64,000 nt of DNA from Anaerolineae bacterium (GTDB taxonomy: Bacteria; Chloroflexota; Anaerolineae; Aggregatilineales; Phototrophicaceae), in NCBI GenBank assembly GCA_022822305.1, contig JAJEBY010000003.1, positions 1-64,000 on the forward strand, given 5' to 3'. Both the position numbers and the translations under genes were made by a program. Positions 56,439 through 64,000 of this stretch are shown piece after piece. The stretch's first letter is position 1. Every line of letters begins with the position of its first letter. The notes under the pieces are model-generated. The model was not told the DNA's origin. It did not search any database and saw only the letters and a list, made by a program, of their open reading frames with translations.

Positions 56439-56657
56439 TTACGGAACGCCAGCGGGCAGCAGACCTACAATCATCGACAAGATTGCAATAGCGATGCCGA
56501 TATTTAGCGCAATTAGAATCCGCAATGTGCCGCGCAATTCAGCGATGTCGGTCTTTAGGGCAGCGGTATCCGCTTTAGTTGCCATATGTGACAACGCCTC
56601 GTCAAGACGCCCTTCCATTCGAGCGATGCGCCCTTCGGATTGGATGGCTGATTCCAT
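56439..56657 (-). CDS. 72-aa membrane protein with coiled coil
   Basis: A charged helical N-terminal half (RIARMEGRLDEALSHMATKA) precedes one C-terminal membrane helix (ILIALNIGIAIAILSMIVGL). AGGAGG lies nine bases before the ATG. The same build is seen in the protein at 27890-28126. Function unknown; such small tail-anchored coiled-coil proteins are often found next to mobile DNA. It is just downstream of a tRNA gene. Confidence 0.7.
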   Translation of the reverse strand: MESAIQSEGRIARMEGRLDEALSHMATKADTAALKTDIAELRGTLRILIALNIGIAIAILSMIVGLLPAGVP

Positions 56658-56690
56658 AATCGTCTGCCTCCTGGAATCGGTTCAGGGCAG

Positions 56691-56763
56691 TGGACCTGAG
56701 GGGACTCGAACCCCTGACTTCCACAATGCCATTGTGGCGCTCTCCCAACTGAGCTACAGGCCC
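56691..56763 (-). tRNA. tRNA-Ala (anticodon GGC)
   Basis: 73 nt forming a full cloverleaf: acceptor GGGCCTG / CAGGTCC, D arm GCTC...GAGC, anticodon stem CCACA / TGTGG with loop ATGGCAT, and T arm AGGGG-TTCGAGT-CCCCT. The acceptor contains the G3:U70 pair that marks alanine tRNAs. CCA is not encoded. Confidence 0.95.
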
Positions 56764-56942
56764 GTACTGATGCTCATATTACCCATCGTACCGTAGGCTG
56801 TCAATAGAAAGCGCCGGGCGTATCGCCTGCAGCTGTCAACCGCTGCGCGTCAGCGAACCAATCTACCTAATCGCGCCGTGCCAATAGTCCATCACCTGTG
56901 GCATAATTGCAGCAAGTGTTTGACACTTGAAATGAGGTCGTG

Positions 56943-58172
56943 ATGGCGGAAGCGAAACAACCCCTCAATGTCTTTATCACCGGCGGCGCCGAGAGCGTCG
57001 GTCTGGCGACCGCGCGAGCGCTGCTGCAGGCCGGCCACAAGGTCGTGGCCACCACAAACGACTCCGATAGCGCATTGGCGCTTCGGCTGGCGGGCGCGCT
57101 GCCAGTTTATCCGGATCTCGACCGCGCCAGCGAAGTGCTGAGCGCATTGCAATGGGCGCAGGCCGATGTCCTGGTCCACGCCGCCCCGCAGAGATACGGA
57201 GGCTTGCCGCATGGCAGCGCCGACTATGCCGACCGCGTCGATCAATTGGTCGCGCGCACAGCCGCGGTCATAGAAGCCGCCAGGCAGCATGGCGTCAAGC
57301 GCGCGGTCTCGCTCAGCTTCGCTTACCTTTACGAATCCGGCCGCGGCGCTTCGGGCGAAGGCGCTCATGATATCCATGACCGCGCCTACGCGCCGATGCT
57401 AGCCGCGGAAGCCGCCCTGCTAGAGAGCGGATTGCCGGCGGCAGTCATCCGTTCCGGTTACATCTATGGCGGCAACAGCCCAGCAACGGCGGAGCTCGCC
57501 GCCGCGATCAAACGCTCAAGGCCGCTGCCCGGCGGAGAACAGCCCGCATCCTGGATTCACGAGGATGATCTGGCCGCGGCCATCGTGGCCCTGATTGAAA
57601 CGGAAACCGACTTTGACAGCCCGCTGGTCAATGTCGCCGATGACACGCCGATGACGCCCAACGAATTCGCGATTGCGCTCAGCGGGGCGCTTGGATTGAA
57701 CGCGCCAAGCTTCGCCTCCGGTGGAGTGCTGAGCATCTTGCGCGGCGAGACCATGCGCGACAAATTGCTAAAGCGCGAGGTCGTCATCGACAGCCGCCTA
57801 ATTCGCGAAAAGCTGGGTTGGTCGCCGCGATTCCCCAGCGCCGCGGCAGGTATGGACGCTACCGCCCTGGTCTGGCGCATGAAAGAGGCGGTGAACACGG
57901 ACGACTATTATAACGATTATCAAGATAAGGCGGCGGAGGCGATCGAAGGCTTTGCCTATGACGTGGCGCTGCTGACACCGGTCGAGGAGGCGGAAGTGAC
58001 TGCTCCCGCCGCTGAAGCTGTTGCCGAAGCGCCCGCTCCCGCGGCAGCCGCCGCGCCACCGTCATCGGATGGTCCTGCGCCCTGGAACGAAGACGAAGCC
58101 AAACGCGAAGAGCGTCGCCGCAAGGCGCTGGAACGCAAAGCCAAACGCGCCGCCAAAAGCGCGGGAGGCTGA
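56943..58172 (+). CDS. NAD-dependent epimerase/dehydratase-like protein
   Basis: A 409-aa protein. Residues 1 to ~300 form an extended-SDR Rossmann domain starting FITGGAESVGLATARALLQA. The usual catalytic YxxxK is not intact: the Tyr is in RAYAPMLAAE with no Lys four residues on, so enzymatic activity is doubtful. From about residue 335 there is an Ala/Pro-rich linker and a highly charged tail ending KALERKAKRAAK. Start ATG 56943 has GAGG upstream; a GTG lies one codon earlier. A HAD gene follows 6 nt later. Confidence 0.8.
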   Translation: MAEAKQPLNVFITGGAESVGLATARALLQAGHKVVATTNDSDSALALRLAGALPVYPDLDRASEVLSALQWAQADVLVHAAPQRYGGLPHGSADYADRVDQLVARTAAVIEAARQHGVKRAVSLSFAYLYESGRGASGEGAHDIHDRAYAPMLAAEAALLESGLPAAVIRSGYIYGGNSPATAELAAAIKRSRPLPGGEQPASWIHEDDLAAAIVALIETETDFDSPLVNVADDTPMTPNEFAIALSGALGLNAPSFASGGVLSILRGETMRDKLLKREVVIDSRLIREKLGWSPRFPSAAAGMDATALVWRMKEAVNTDDYYNDYQDKAAEAIEGFAYDVALLTPVEEAEVTAPAAEAVAEAPAPAAAAAPPSSDGPAPWNEDEAKREERRRKALERKAKRAAKSAGG

Positions 58173-58178
58173 GCGATT

Positions 58179-58952
58179 ATGCCGCGGCAGCTGAAAGCCA
58201 TTCTGTTCGATTTCGATGATACATTGATTGACTGGGGCGCGGTCAACGTCAGCTGGCGGGATATCGAAGCCGCGCAACTTGAGCGCGTCCACGGCTATGT
58301 TGCGGACAAGTCAAAAGGCTATCGAGCCAGCTTTGAAGAGCTGATTGATATCTACTGGGAGCGCACGCGCAGGGCCTGGTCCGAAGGTCGGGTGAACCTG
58401 CGCGCGCCCAACATGCCGCAGATACTGCTGAATACGCTGCGCGATCTTGGCGCCGATGCGGAGCTGGACGCGCGGATCATTTTTGAGATCTATGATTGGA
58501 ACGCCGTGCCGGGGGCAAAAGTGTTCCCAGATGTGCCGCCCGCGCTTCAGCACTTGCGCGAGCACGGCATCAGAACCGGCATCGTGACCAATGCCTCCCA
58601 GCCGATGTGGATGCGCGATGCCGAACTCATAACCTTCGGATTGATCGAATTCTTTCCCGATTGCCGCGTTTCCGGCGCCGATGCCGGTTACCTCAAGCCG
58701 CACCGCCGCATATTTGAGATGGCGCTGGGCCTGCTGGGCACGGATCCCGAGGAAACCGTTTTCGTCGGTGATAATCCCGTCGCCGATATCGGGGGCGCGC
58801 AAGCCCTGGGCATGCATGCCGTCCGCCGCGTGAACCCGGGCTCGTCTTACAATGGACGAGTGACCAAGCCCCATCAGACACTGCAATCCTTTGCGGAATT
58901 GCCGGGCATACTGGACGGCTGGTATCCGGAATGGCGAGGCAGTGGCCGCTGA
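58179..58952 (+). CDS. HAD-family hydrolase
   Basis: A 257-aa haloacid-dehalogenase-superfamily phosphatase, subfamily IA. ILFDFDDTLIDW holds nucleophile Asp11 and Asp13; GIVTNAS is motif II; YLKPHRRIFEMAL has the motif III Lys; VFVGDNPVADIGGA is motif IV. An alpha-helical cap lies between motifs I and II. The substrate is unknown. It is close to the epimerase-like gene and overlaps the next gene by 11 nt, suggesting one operon. Confidence 0.9.
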   Translation: MPRQLKAILFDFDDTLIDWGAVNVSWRDIEAAQLERVHGYVADKSKGYRASFEELIDIYWERTRRAWSEGRVNLRAPNMPQILLNTLRDLGADAELDARIIFEIYDWNAVPGAKVFPDVPPALQHLREHGIRTGIVTNASQPMWMRDAELITFGLIEFFPDCRVSGADAGYLKPHRRIFEMALGLLGTDPEETVFVGDNPVADIGGAQALGMHAVRRVNPGSSYNGRVTKPHQTLQSFAELPGILDGWYPEWRGSGR

Positions 58953-59490
58953 GCTATCGCTCCACCGCGATCTCAACCTGGTCGTCACCGGCTACATCGA
59001 ACCGAATCGGCCGCGCATTTCGCGCCAGTTGGCCGCGGAGCTCGGTCTGGAATTGATCGATGTCGAGCGGCGCATTGAAGATCACTTTGGCGACAAGATC
59101 GAGAACATCCGCAGCGTCTACGGCGAGCGGCGTCTGAAAGCCATCGAGACCCAAATCATGGACGATGTGGTTTTGCATCGCCGCGCGTTGATCCGCGTCT
59201 CCGGTCAAACGCTGATCAACTCGGGTCAACTGCAAGAATTACAGCGCACCGGCGTGGTCGTCTGTCTGGTCGCCTCGCTGGATTCTATTCTTAGTCGCAT
59301 CCACCTGACGCTGGGGGCGCGCTATCATGATCCGGCTGAACGATCGGTCGCGATTGGCGAATTGCAGGGGGAATGGAAGATTCGAGCATTCGATGACATT
59401 CACGAATTCGATGCGACTTATGTCAGCGAATCCGAGCTGGTGACACGCATCGCTGGATTTTGGCGTGATCGCGCGCTGCGGCGCGGCTGA
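58942..59490 (+). CDS. Shikimate-kinase-like protein lacking the P-loop
   Basis: A 182-aa protein shaped like AroK: LAAELGLELIDVERRIEDHF corresponds to the LA-x-x-LG-x-x-F-x-D-x-D-x-x-IE region, and ERRLKAIETQIMDDV to the RE-x-E helix. Where kinases have GxxGxGKS/T it reads GYIEPNRPRIS, so ATP binding in the usual way is not expected. GTG 58942 has GAGG upstream and overlaps the HAD stop. It may be a binding or regulatory relative. Confidence 0.7.
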   Translation: MAAELSLHRDLNLVVTGYIEPNRPRISRQLAAELGLELIDVERRIEDHFGDKIENIRSVYGERRLKAIETQIMDDVVLHRRALIRVSGQTLINSGQLQELQRTGVVVCLVASLDSILSRIHLTLGARYHDPAERSVAIGELQGEWKIRAFDDIHEFDATYVSESELVTRIAGFWRDRALRRG

Positions 59491-59503
59491 TCCTGGACGA
59501 GCC

Positions 59504-62164
59504 TCAAAACGAAACGCCCATCAAACCGCGCGTGACCTGGAAATCGTCTGTGCCCGCCCGCTGATGCGCCGCCGTGTGCTCGCCCCGCAAGGTCGCCACA
59601 ATAAGATCGAGCAACGCATCCGCGTCTGACGCCTCGTCCGCCAAGACCGCATCCAAATCGCCGGACGCGCCCTCGCCGAACGCCACTTGCAATACCGGCA
59701 CCAGTGGATGCCCGGCCAGCATGTAACCGTCGACAACGCCCAGCATCACTTCGATGCCGCCCGCGCCGAGACCGGTCAAGGTTTCGCTCCAGTGCCGGCG
59801 CGGACAATCCATGATATGGAAGCCGGCCCGCTCGGTCACCTGGCCATAACCCAGGGTGGCCGTCGGCGCCTCCCCCAAGCCGAGCGCGCCACAAAAAGAC
59901 TGATCGAGCAGTGGGTCTTTATCCGAGATCACAACTGTTCCGCCGCCGGCCACGATCAACTTGCACAAGTGCGCCAGCGCACACGCGGCCGACTCGCTTG
60001 GCGGACGCTGAGTCAGCAATCCCAGGCGCAGCGCTTCCATACCCGCCGTTTCCCGCCGCGGTCCGCCATTTTCCCGCGCCCGCTCGCCGAACCAGCGCGC
60101 CATTTTCCGCATGACCGCATCAATGCCGCCGTCGAGTTGAATGCTCGCCCAGCCATAAGCGGCCGGGTCGAGATCGCGTTCCGCCATCAGCTGCCGAAAA
60201 TAACTGTTGTGCGTGATCTCGCAGCCATGTTCCAGCAGCAAGACGTGACGCGCCTTGGGATGCTGCAGATAACCGATCAGCGTGTCCTTGTACTCCGGCA
60301 CCACGGTTCCGCCGCAGCCCTCCGTATGCACCAGCGTGACAAAACGCGAAAGACCCGCCTCTTGGCCGATGCCGCGCGCATTGAGCGTATCGGCTGTCAT
60401 GCGGGCGATTTGTCCCGAACACAAACTCGTCGGCAATATCAGTCCAACCTGCTCGGTGGTCAGTTGACCGGCGTTTCGGTAGGCGGGAATGGTGACTCGA
60501 GGGGGCTCAACATCGTCGCAGATCATGAGCGGCTGCCCGGCGTAAGACTTGCGCTCCACGATGGTGACATTGGCGGGACCGGTCTGCTGCCAATCGCGCC
60601 AGATCTGGACTTGATAGTGCCCTGCCCTTTCGCCCACGGACCGCTGCCCGCTCGCCACGTTTACCGTCAAATCCAGCGTTCGCGCGCCAAGCTCAGGCAG
60701 CGGCGCGCCATCGAGATATTCGCCGGCGTTGACATCCATGTCGAATCTTAGCAGGTCGTAGCGAGCGGTAGTGGTGACGATTTTGATGGTGGGCACGAAG
60801 GGAAAATTGGTGATCGAGCCATTGCCGGTGACGAAGAAGATCATGTTGCAGCCGCTGGCCACTTGTCCAGCGATGCTTTCCAGATCGTTGCCCGGGCTAT
60901 CCATGAAATAGAAACCGCCGTCTGTCATGCGCTGGCTGTAATCGATCACATCGTGCAGGGGCACGTCCGGATCCCGTTTGGCCGCGGCGCCCAACGACTT
61001 CAAGTAGATGTTGTACAAACCGCGATATTTGTTGCCGCCGGAGGGATTGCCCTCTGCGGTTTGCCCGTGCCAGCCCACCCACTCCTTGAAACGCTCGACC
61101 ATGGTCAGAAACTTGCGAGCGGTTTCCAGCCGCTCCACTTTGTCCAGCACATAAGACTCGGCGCCGATCAGCTCGTCGGTTTCCGCCAGGTTGGCGCTGC
61201 CGCCGTAGCGGATGACCGCTTTGGCGACCCAAGCCGCCAGCGGATTGCCGCTAATGCCGGAAAAGGCATCCGATCCGCCGCACTGCAAGGCGATCTTCAG
61301 CTGGCTGAGCGGCTGCGGACTCCGCTTTATCTCGTCAACCCGCGGCAGCCAGTCCGCCAGCAATCCCTTGAACCATTCCACATTGGCTTCGAAGCTGCGC
61401 GAAAGCGAATAGAAGGCGTGGAGGACATGGTCGTGCGGATAGTCGTTGTCGATCAAATATTGACGCAGATCGCCATTGGCGATCGCCTCGCCCCCAAAAT
61501 CCAGCGCCACGACCGCGCCGACGTTGGGATGCACAAAGAATCCGGCCATGGTGCGCAAGAGCAATTCGCGATTGTTGGGATCGTGATGCCCGCCCTCGGT
61601 ATGCGCCACCGGCACGATGCCATCGATGTTGTCATACGGCGCCGCCATATCCGCGGTCAGTTGCGCCAACGTGCGCGCGAAGCCCGCCACCAGCGACGAT
61701 GTACCCAGCACGACGATCATGTTACGGGTGCCGACGCCGCGACCGCCCGAGCGCGCGTAACCCTCAAAATAGCGATTGTCGGTAAAGCGCGGCAAGGGAT
61801 CCGCCGCTACAAACGCGGCCTCATCAAATGCGTATGGCACGATCTGATTCTCGAAGTTCGGGCCGTCGGGGATGGCAAAATCGAGCTGCCGTCTGTCCAG
61901 CTCGACCTGCACGCCTTCATTCATGACATATTCGCCGGGCCGAATGTCACGCGCGGCGATGCCGAAGCGCTGTCTCCAGGATGTCAGCATGCCGCCGGCC
62001 CTGATGGATTGCACGGCGAAGCGATGCCCTTCCAGCACCGTATTCGATAGCGAAAACTCGCCGTCGTCAGTGGCAACAACAGTGCCCGCGGGCAAATCGC
62101 GGATGGCGATGGCGCAGTTGTCGGCGGGGTCGGGCAGACGGGCAATCTCATTCAAGCCAGGCAT
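59504..62164 (-). CDS. UxaA-family (altronate/galactarate dehydratase-like) protein, double core
   Basis: An 886-aa protein; ordinary UxaA has about 490. It begins with a SAF domain (residues 1 to ~100), then a UxaA core (near 189: VAHTEGGHHD, with DFGGEA after it), the UxaA C-terminal domain (LQCGGSDAFSGISGNPLAAW), and a second UxaA-like core (near 612: VHTEGCGGT, with EHGCEITHN). The Cys positions of the presumed iron site are present only in the second core. Dehydration of a sugar acid is likely. The ATG has AAGGGA upstream. It is convergent with the shikimate-kinase-like gene. Confidence 0.83.
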   Translation of the reverse strand: MPGLNEIARLPDPADNCAIAIRDLPAGTVVATDDGEFSLSNTVLEGHRFAVQSIRAGGMLTSWRQRFGIAARDIRPGEYVMNEGVQVELDRRQLDFAIPDGPNFENQIVPYAFDEAAFVAADPLPRFTDNRYFEGYARSGGRGVGTRNMIVVLGTSSLVAGFARTLAQLTADMAAPYDNIDGIVPVAHTEGGHHDPNNRELLLRTMAGFFVHPNVGAVVALDFGGEAIANGDLRQYLIDNDYPHDHVLHAFYSLSRSFEANVEWFKGLLADWLPRVDEIKRSPQPLSQLKIALQCGGSDAFSGISGNPLAAWVAKAVIRYGGSANLAETDELIGAESYVLDKVERLETARKFLTMVERFKEWVGWHGQTAEGNPSGGNKYRGLYNIYLKSLGAAAKRDPDVPLHDVIDYSQRMTDGGFYFMDSPGNDLESIAGQVASGCNMIFFVTGNGSITNFPFVPTIKIVTTTARYDLLRFDMDVNAGEYLDGAPLPELGARTLDLTVNVASGQRSVGERAGHYQVQIWRDWQQTGPANVTIVERKSYAGQPLMICDDVEPPRVTIPAYRNAGQLTTEQVGLILPTSLCSGQIARMTADTLNARGIGQEAGLSRFVTLVHTEGCGGTVVPEYKDTLIGYLQHPKARHVLLLEHGCEITHNSYFRQLMAERDLDPAAYGWASIQLDGGIDAVMRKMARWFGERARENGGPRRETAGMEALRLGLLTQRPPSESAACALAHLCKLIVAGGGTVVISDKDPLLDQSFCGALGLGEAPTATLGYGQVTERAGFHIMDCPRRHWSETLTGLGAGGIEVMLGVVDGYMLAGHPLVPVLQVAFGEGASGDLDAVLADEASDADALLDLIVATLRGEHTAAHQRAGTDDFQVTRGLMGVSF

Positions 62165-62407
62165 AGTTGCATCCCTTCTTGTAACAAATGCGTTAGACGC
62201 GGTCTCCGAGTCAGTGTTGTTGTCAATTCATGTCTTTGAGCGAATTGCCTTGGAATTTACCACAGTCGCTGGATGGCGGCGAATACTGATTACAATGCGG
62301 CGCGGCAGCAACGCGTCGCGACCGCCGGCTGACTGATTAATGCTTGATTATAGATTCGATCTTGCGTATCGTAAGCGGCGCTGTACTTGCAGGAAAACGA
62401 GCGCGCA

Positions 62408-62797
62408 ATGATCAAGTTCATCATCCTCTTCGAGCAGCCCGACGATGCTGACGAATTCGAAAATGTCTATCAGGATTTCCTGGCATTGATCGAGCGCATG
62501 CCCGACATCTTGCGCCGACAGGTCGTACATATTACCGGCAGTCCGCAAGGCGCGCCTCAGTATTACCGCATATTGGAGCTCTACTTTGATTCCCAGCAGC
62601 TGTTGCAAGACGCGCTGATGACGCCAATCGGGCAAGAAGCCGGCAAAGAACTGCGCAGGCTGCCCGATGAATCGTATAAGCTGCTATTCGCGGATGTCTA
62701 TGAGGAAGAAGGCGGCGAAACACCCGCGCCCGCCGCGGACGAAGACGACGCCGAGCGGACCCAGGTCGAACAAGCCGAGACCGGTTCAGCCGGCTAA
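62408..62797 (+). CDS. EthD-like small protein
   Basis: A 129-aa protein. MIKFIILFEQPDDADEFENV and later YYRILELYFDSQQLLQDALM match the ferredoxin-like EthD/dimeric alpha-beta-barrel fold. The last ~30 residues are acidic and low-complexity. EthD proteins are small dimers near oxygenases, of unknown role. Start ATG 62408 is at the homology; an earlier frame start at 62387 is possible. The 3' end overlaps the convergent UDG-like gene by 12 nt. Confidence 0.75.
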   Translation: MIKFIILFEQPDDADEFENVYQDFLALIERMPDILRRQVVHITGSPQGAPQYYRILELYFDSQQLLQDALMTPIGQEAGKELRRLPDESYKLLFADVYEEEGGETPAPAADEDDAERTQVEQAETGSAG

Positions 62798-63460
62798 AAG
62801 GCGCGTCAAGCCCGCGACGAAGTCGTTCTTGCCGCCTTGCGCGGGATGACGCACTTTCTGGCAGGGAATGCCGGCCCTGCTCAGGGATTGATGCGCAACA
62901 TTGCCCACGGCGATCACCCGCTCGAAGCGCCACAGTCGCATAACCGTCAGCAAAAACGATGTGCCTAACTGGATTTCCGCGGCGCGCGGTCGGCGGTTGG
63001 TCAGCGGCTGATTGAGCTTGTGCGGATGAAAGGGAAAGGTATTCCAGATAAAGGGAACCTGGCCCAGATCAGCCAAGGCGCCCCATACGATGGTCGCGGT
63101 CTGCTCGCCGTAGATGCGGTCGAACCCCGCTTCGGTCACATCACTATAGCCCCGATCAGGCCCGAACATGTCCAGCGCCGGCAGGCCTTCGCGGATCAAT
63201 CTGCGGCTGGTAACGGGAACGCCGGTCAGGCGGCAGCCACGATATCCCGGCGCCTCCATCAGCAGGAGCGTGCTCGGCATTCGTTCCGCCATCGTATGCA
63301 GATACTGACGCAGATTTCCGCGGCGCAGCGCATTGACCGCGCAATCCGGCGCATATTCATTGAAGGCATCCGCGGCCGTTTCCGTATGCGCCAGCGCCAG
63401 AATAAAGGACTCTATCTGATCCGGCGTCGGCGGACGACGTTCAGGCTGCGCGAGGGTCAT
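62786..63460 (-). CDS. Uracil-DNA glycosylase-superfamily protein
   Basis: A 224-aa protein. LLMEAPGYRGCRLTGVPVTS resembles the first UDG motif (water-activating loop), WNTFPFHP the uracil-recognition region, and RHPAQGGKNDF the final HP-x-x-x-x-N loop that enters the minor groove. The arrangement fits UDG-like proteins of bacteria and phages. It could excise uracil or another damaged base; the exact family is uncertain. Confidence 0.75.
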   Translation of the reverse strand: MTLAQPERRPPTPDQIESFILALAHTETAADAFNEYAPDCAVNALRRGNLRQYLHTMAERMPSTLLLMEAPGYRGCRLTGVPVTSRRLIREGLPALDMFGPDRGYSDVTEAGFDRIYGEQTATIVWGALADLGQVPFIWNTFPFHPHKLNQPLTNRRPRAAEIQLGTSFLLTVMRLWRFERVIAVGNVAHQSLSRAGIPCQKVRHPAQGGKNDFVAGLTRLLAG

Positions 63461-63730
63461 TTGAGATCCCGTGTATGACGTCTGGCGTACAGAAATACGA
63501 ACGTTGAGCGAAGGCCCGAGAGCGCCCCAGGGCCGACGCCTATTCTAGCACGCTCGATGCACTACTATGCAGGCAGCTGCGCCAGAATTTCAGGGGCATC
63601 CGCATGTGATTTGGCGCAGCAAGGGTTGGGCTTTGGCGGATGCCTTCCTGACTTGGAAAAGCGGGCATTCAAGATTATATTAGGACGACTTGGCTCGTAG
63701 GGCATAAGGTCTGTGAAGAGGTCGCCCGTC

Positions 63731-64000
63731 ATGGCAATGTCGATGCCAGTCAGCCGGGAGCAGGACAGTATTCCCGACGCAATACACCCAGCTGATCGCA
63801 TGCGATTCGTCCAGCTGGCGCTGGCGCTTGTGCTGTTCCTCGCCGCCGGCCCGAATCTGATCGGTCGCGCCCAAAGCGACCCGCGAGATTATGCGATCAC
63901 CACACCGTTGGTGACCTACGCCACCGATAGCGAGACGGCCATCGTAAGCTTCACCATTACCAATCAAGGCGGCGACGCGCCGGAAGAATCGCAAGTTACC
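63731..64000 (+). CDS. Secreted protein with CARDB-like domain (partial)
   Basis: The frame runs off the window. A signal peptide (FVQLALALVLFLAAGPNLIG, then RAQS) is followed by VSFTITNQGGDAPEESQV, the start of a CARDB/DUF11-like adhesion domain. ATG 63731 has AGAGG about nine bases upstream; the inner ATG 63800 is also possible. No gene is seen in 63461-63730. Confidence 0.7.
   Translation, partial: MAMSMPVSREQDSIPDAIHPADRMRFVQLALALVLFLAAGPNLIGRAQSDPRDYAITTPLVTYATDSETAIVSFTITNQGGDAPEESQVT

Overview
The window is a 64 kb stretch of GC-rich bacterial chromosome. The gene content points to the phylum Chloroflexota (Anaerolineae-like): a fused transaldolase/glucose-6-phosphate isomerase, three tandem DUF3179 proteins, large acidic TPR proteins, a DUF559 gene, and very repeat-rich intergenic DNA. 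This placement is inference; there is no rRNA in the window to confirm it.

Layout. 1-12 kb: the tail of an IS3-type transposase, then a + strand catabolic cluster (GH3 glycosidase, threonine-synthase-like PLP enzyme, SDR oxidoreductase, AstE/aspartoacylase-like deacylase, M81 peptidase) followed by a peptide-type ABC importer (Tat-secreted binding protein and two permeases, no ATPase in the window). The importer genes are separated by repeat arrays and a DUF559 gene. 12-20 kb: two tandem cold-shock genes, tal-pgi, a HicAB-like module preceded by a translationally coupled 45-aa ORF, an ABC-2 permease, a small aspartic-protease pair and mutY. 20-30 kb: two acidic TPR proteins, a phosphotransferase, surE, an M42 aminopeptidase with a displaced 5' fragment, and many hairpin repeats. 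30-36 kb: sua5/tsaC, asnS, radA and an SGNH-hydrolase gene broken by two in-frame stops. 36-40 kb: three DUF3179 paralogues. 40-47 kb: an aapJQMP amino-acid ABC importer whose AapM is about three times the usual size. 47-55 kb: a SelW-like selenoprotein with an in-frame UGA, leuS, and three related secreted SH3b proteins (one frameshifted). 55-64 kb: M19 dipeptidase, tRNA-Ala, two small proteins, an NAD-dependent epimerase-like protein, a HAD phosphatase, a P-loop-less shikimate-kinase-like protein, a double-core UxaA protein, an EthD-like protein, a UDG-like protein and the start of a secreted protein.

How the genes work together: the window is dominated by uptake and breakdown of peptides and amino acids (two ABC importers; M81, M42 and M19 peptidases; deacylase), plus housekeeping translation and repair genes. 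The strongest unexpected signal is the hidden selenoprotein gene at 47186-47479 (minus strand): a CxxU motif encoded with TGA, and a perfect 6-bp hairpin with a GUU loop 16 nt downstream, as expected of a bacterial SECIS. Other striking structure is in the intergenic DNA: a hairpin family with a constant outer arm and covarying inner arms, a dimeric 60/61-bp tandem array, and three cases where one end of a gene has been duplicated next to it.
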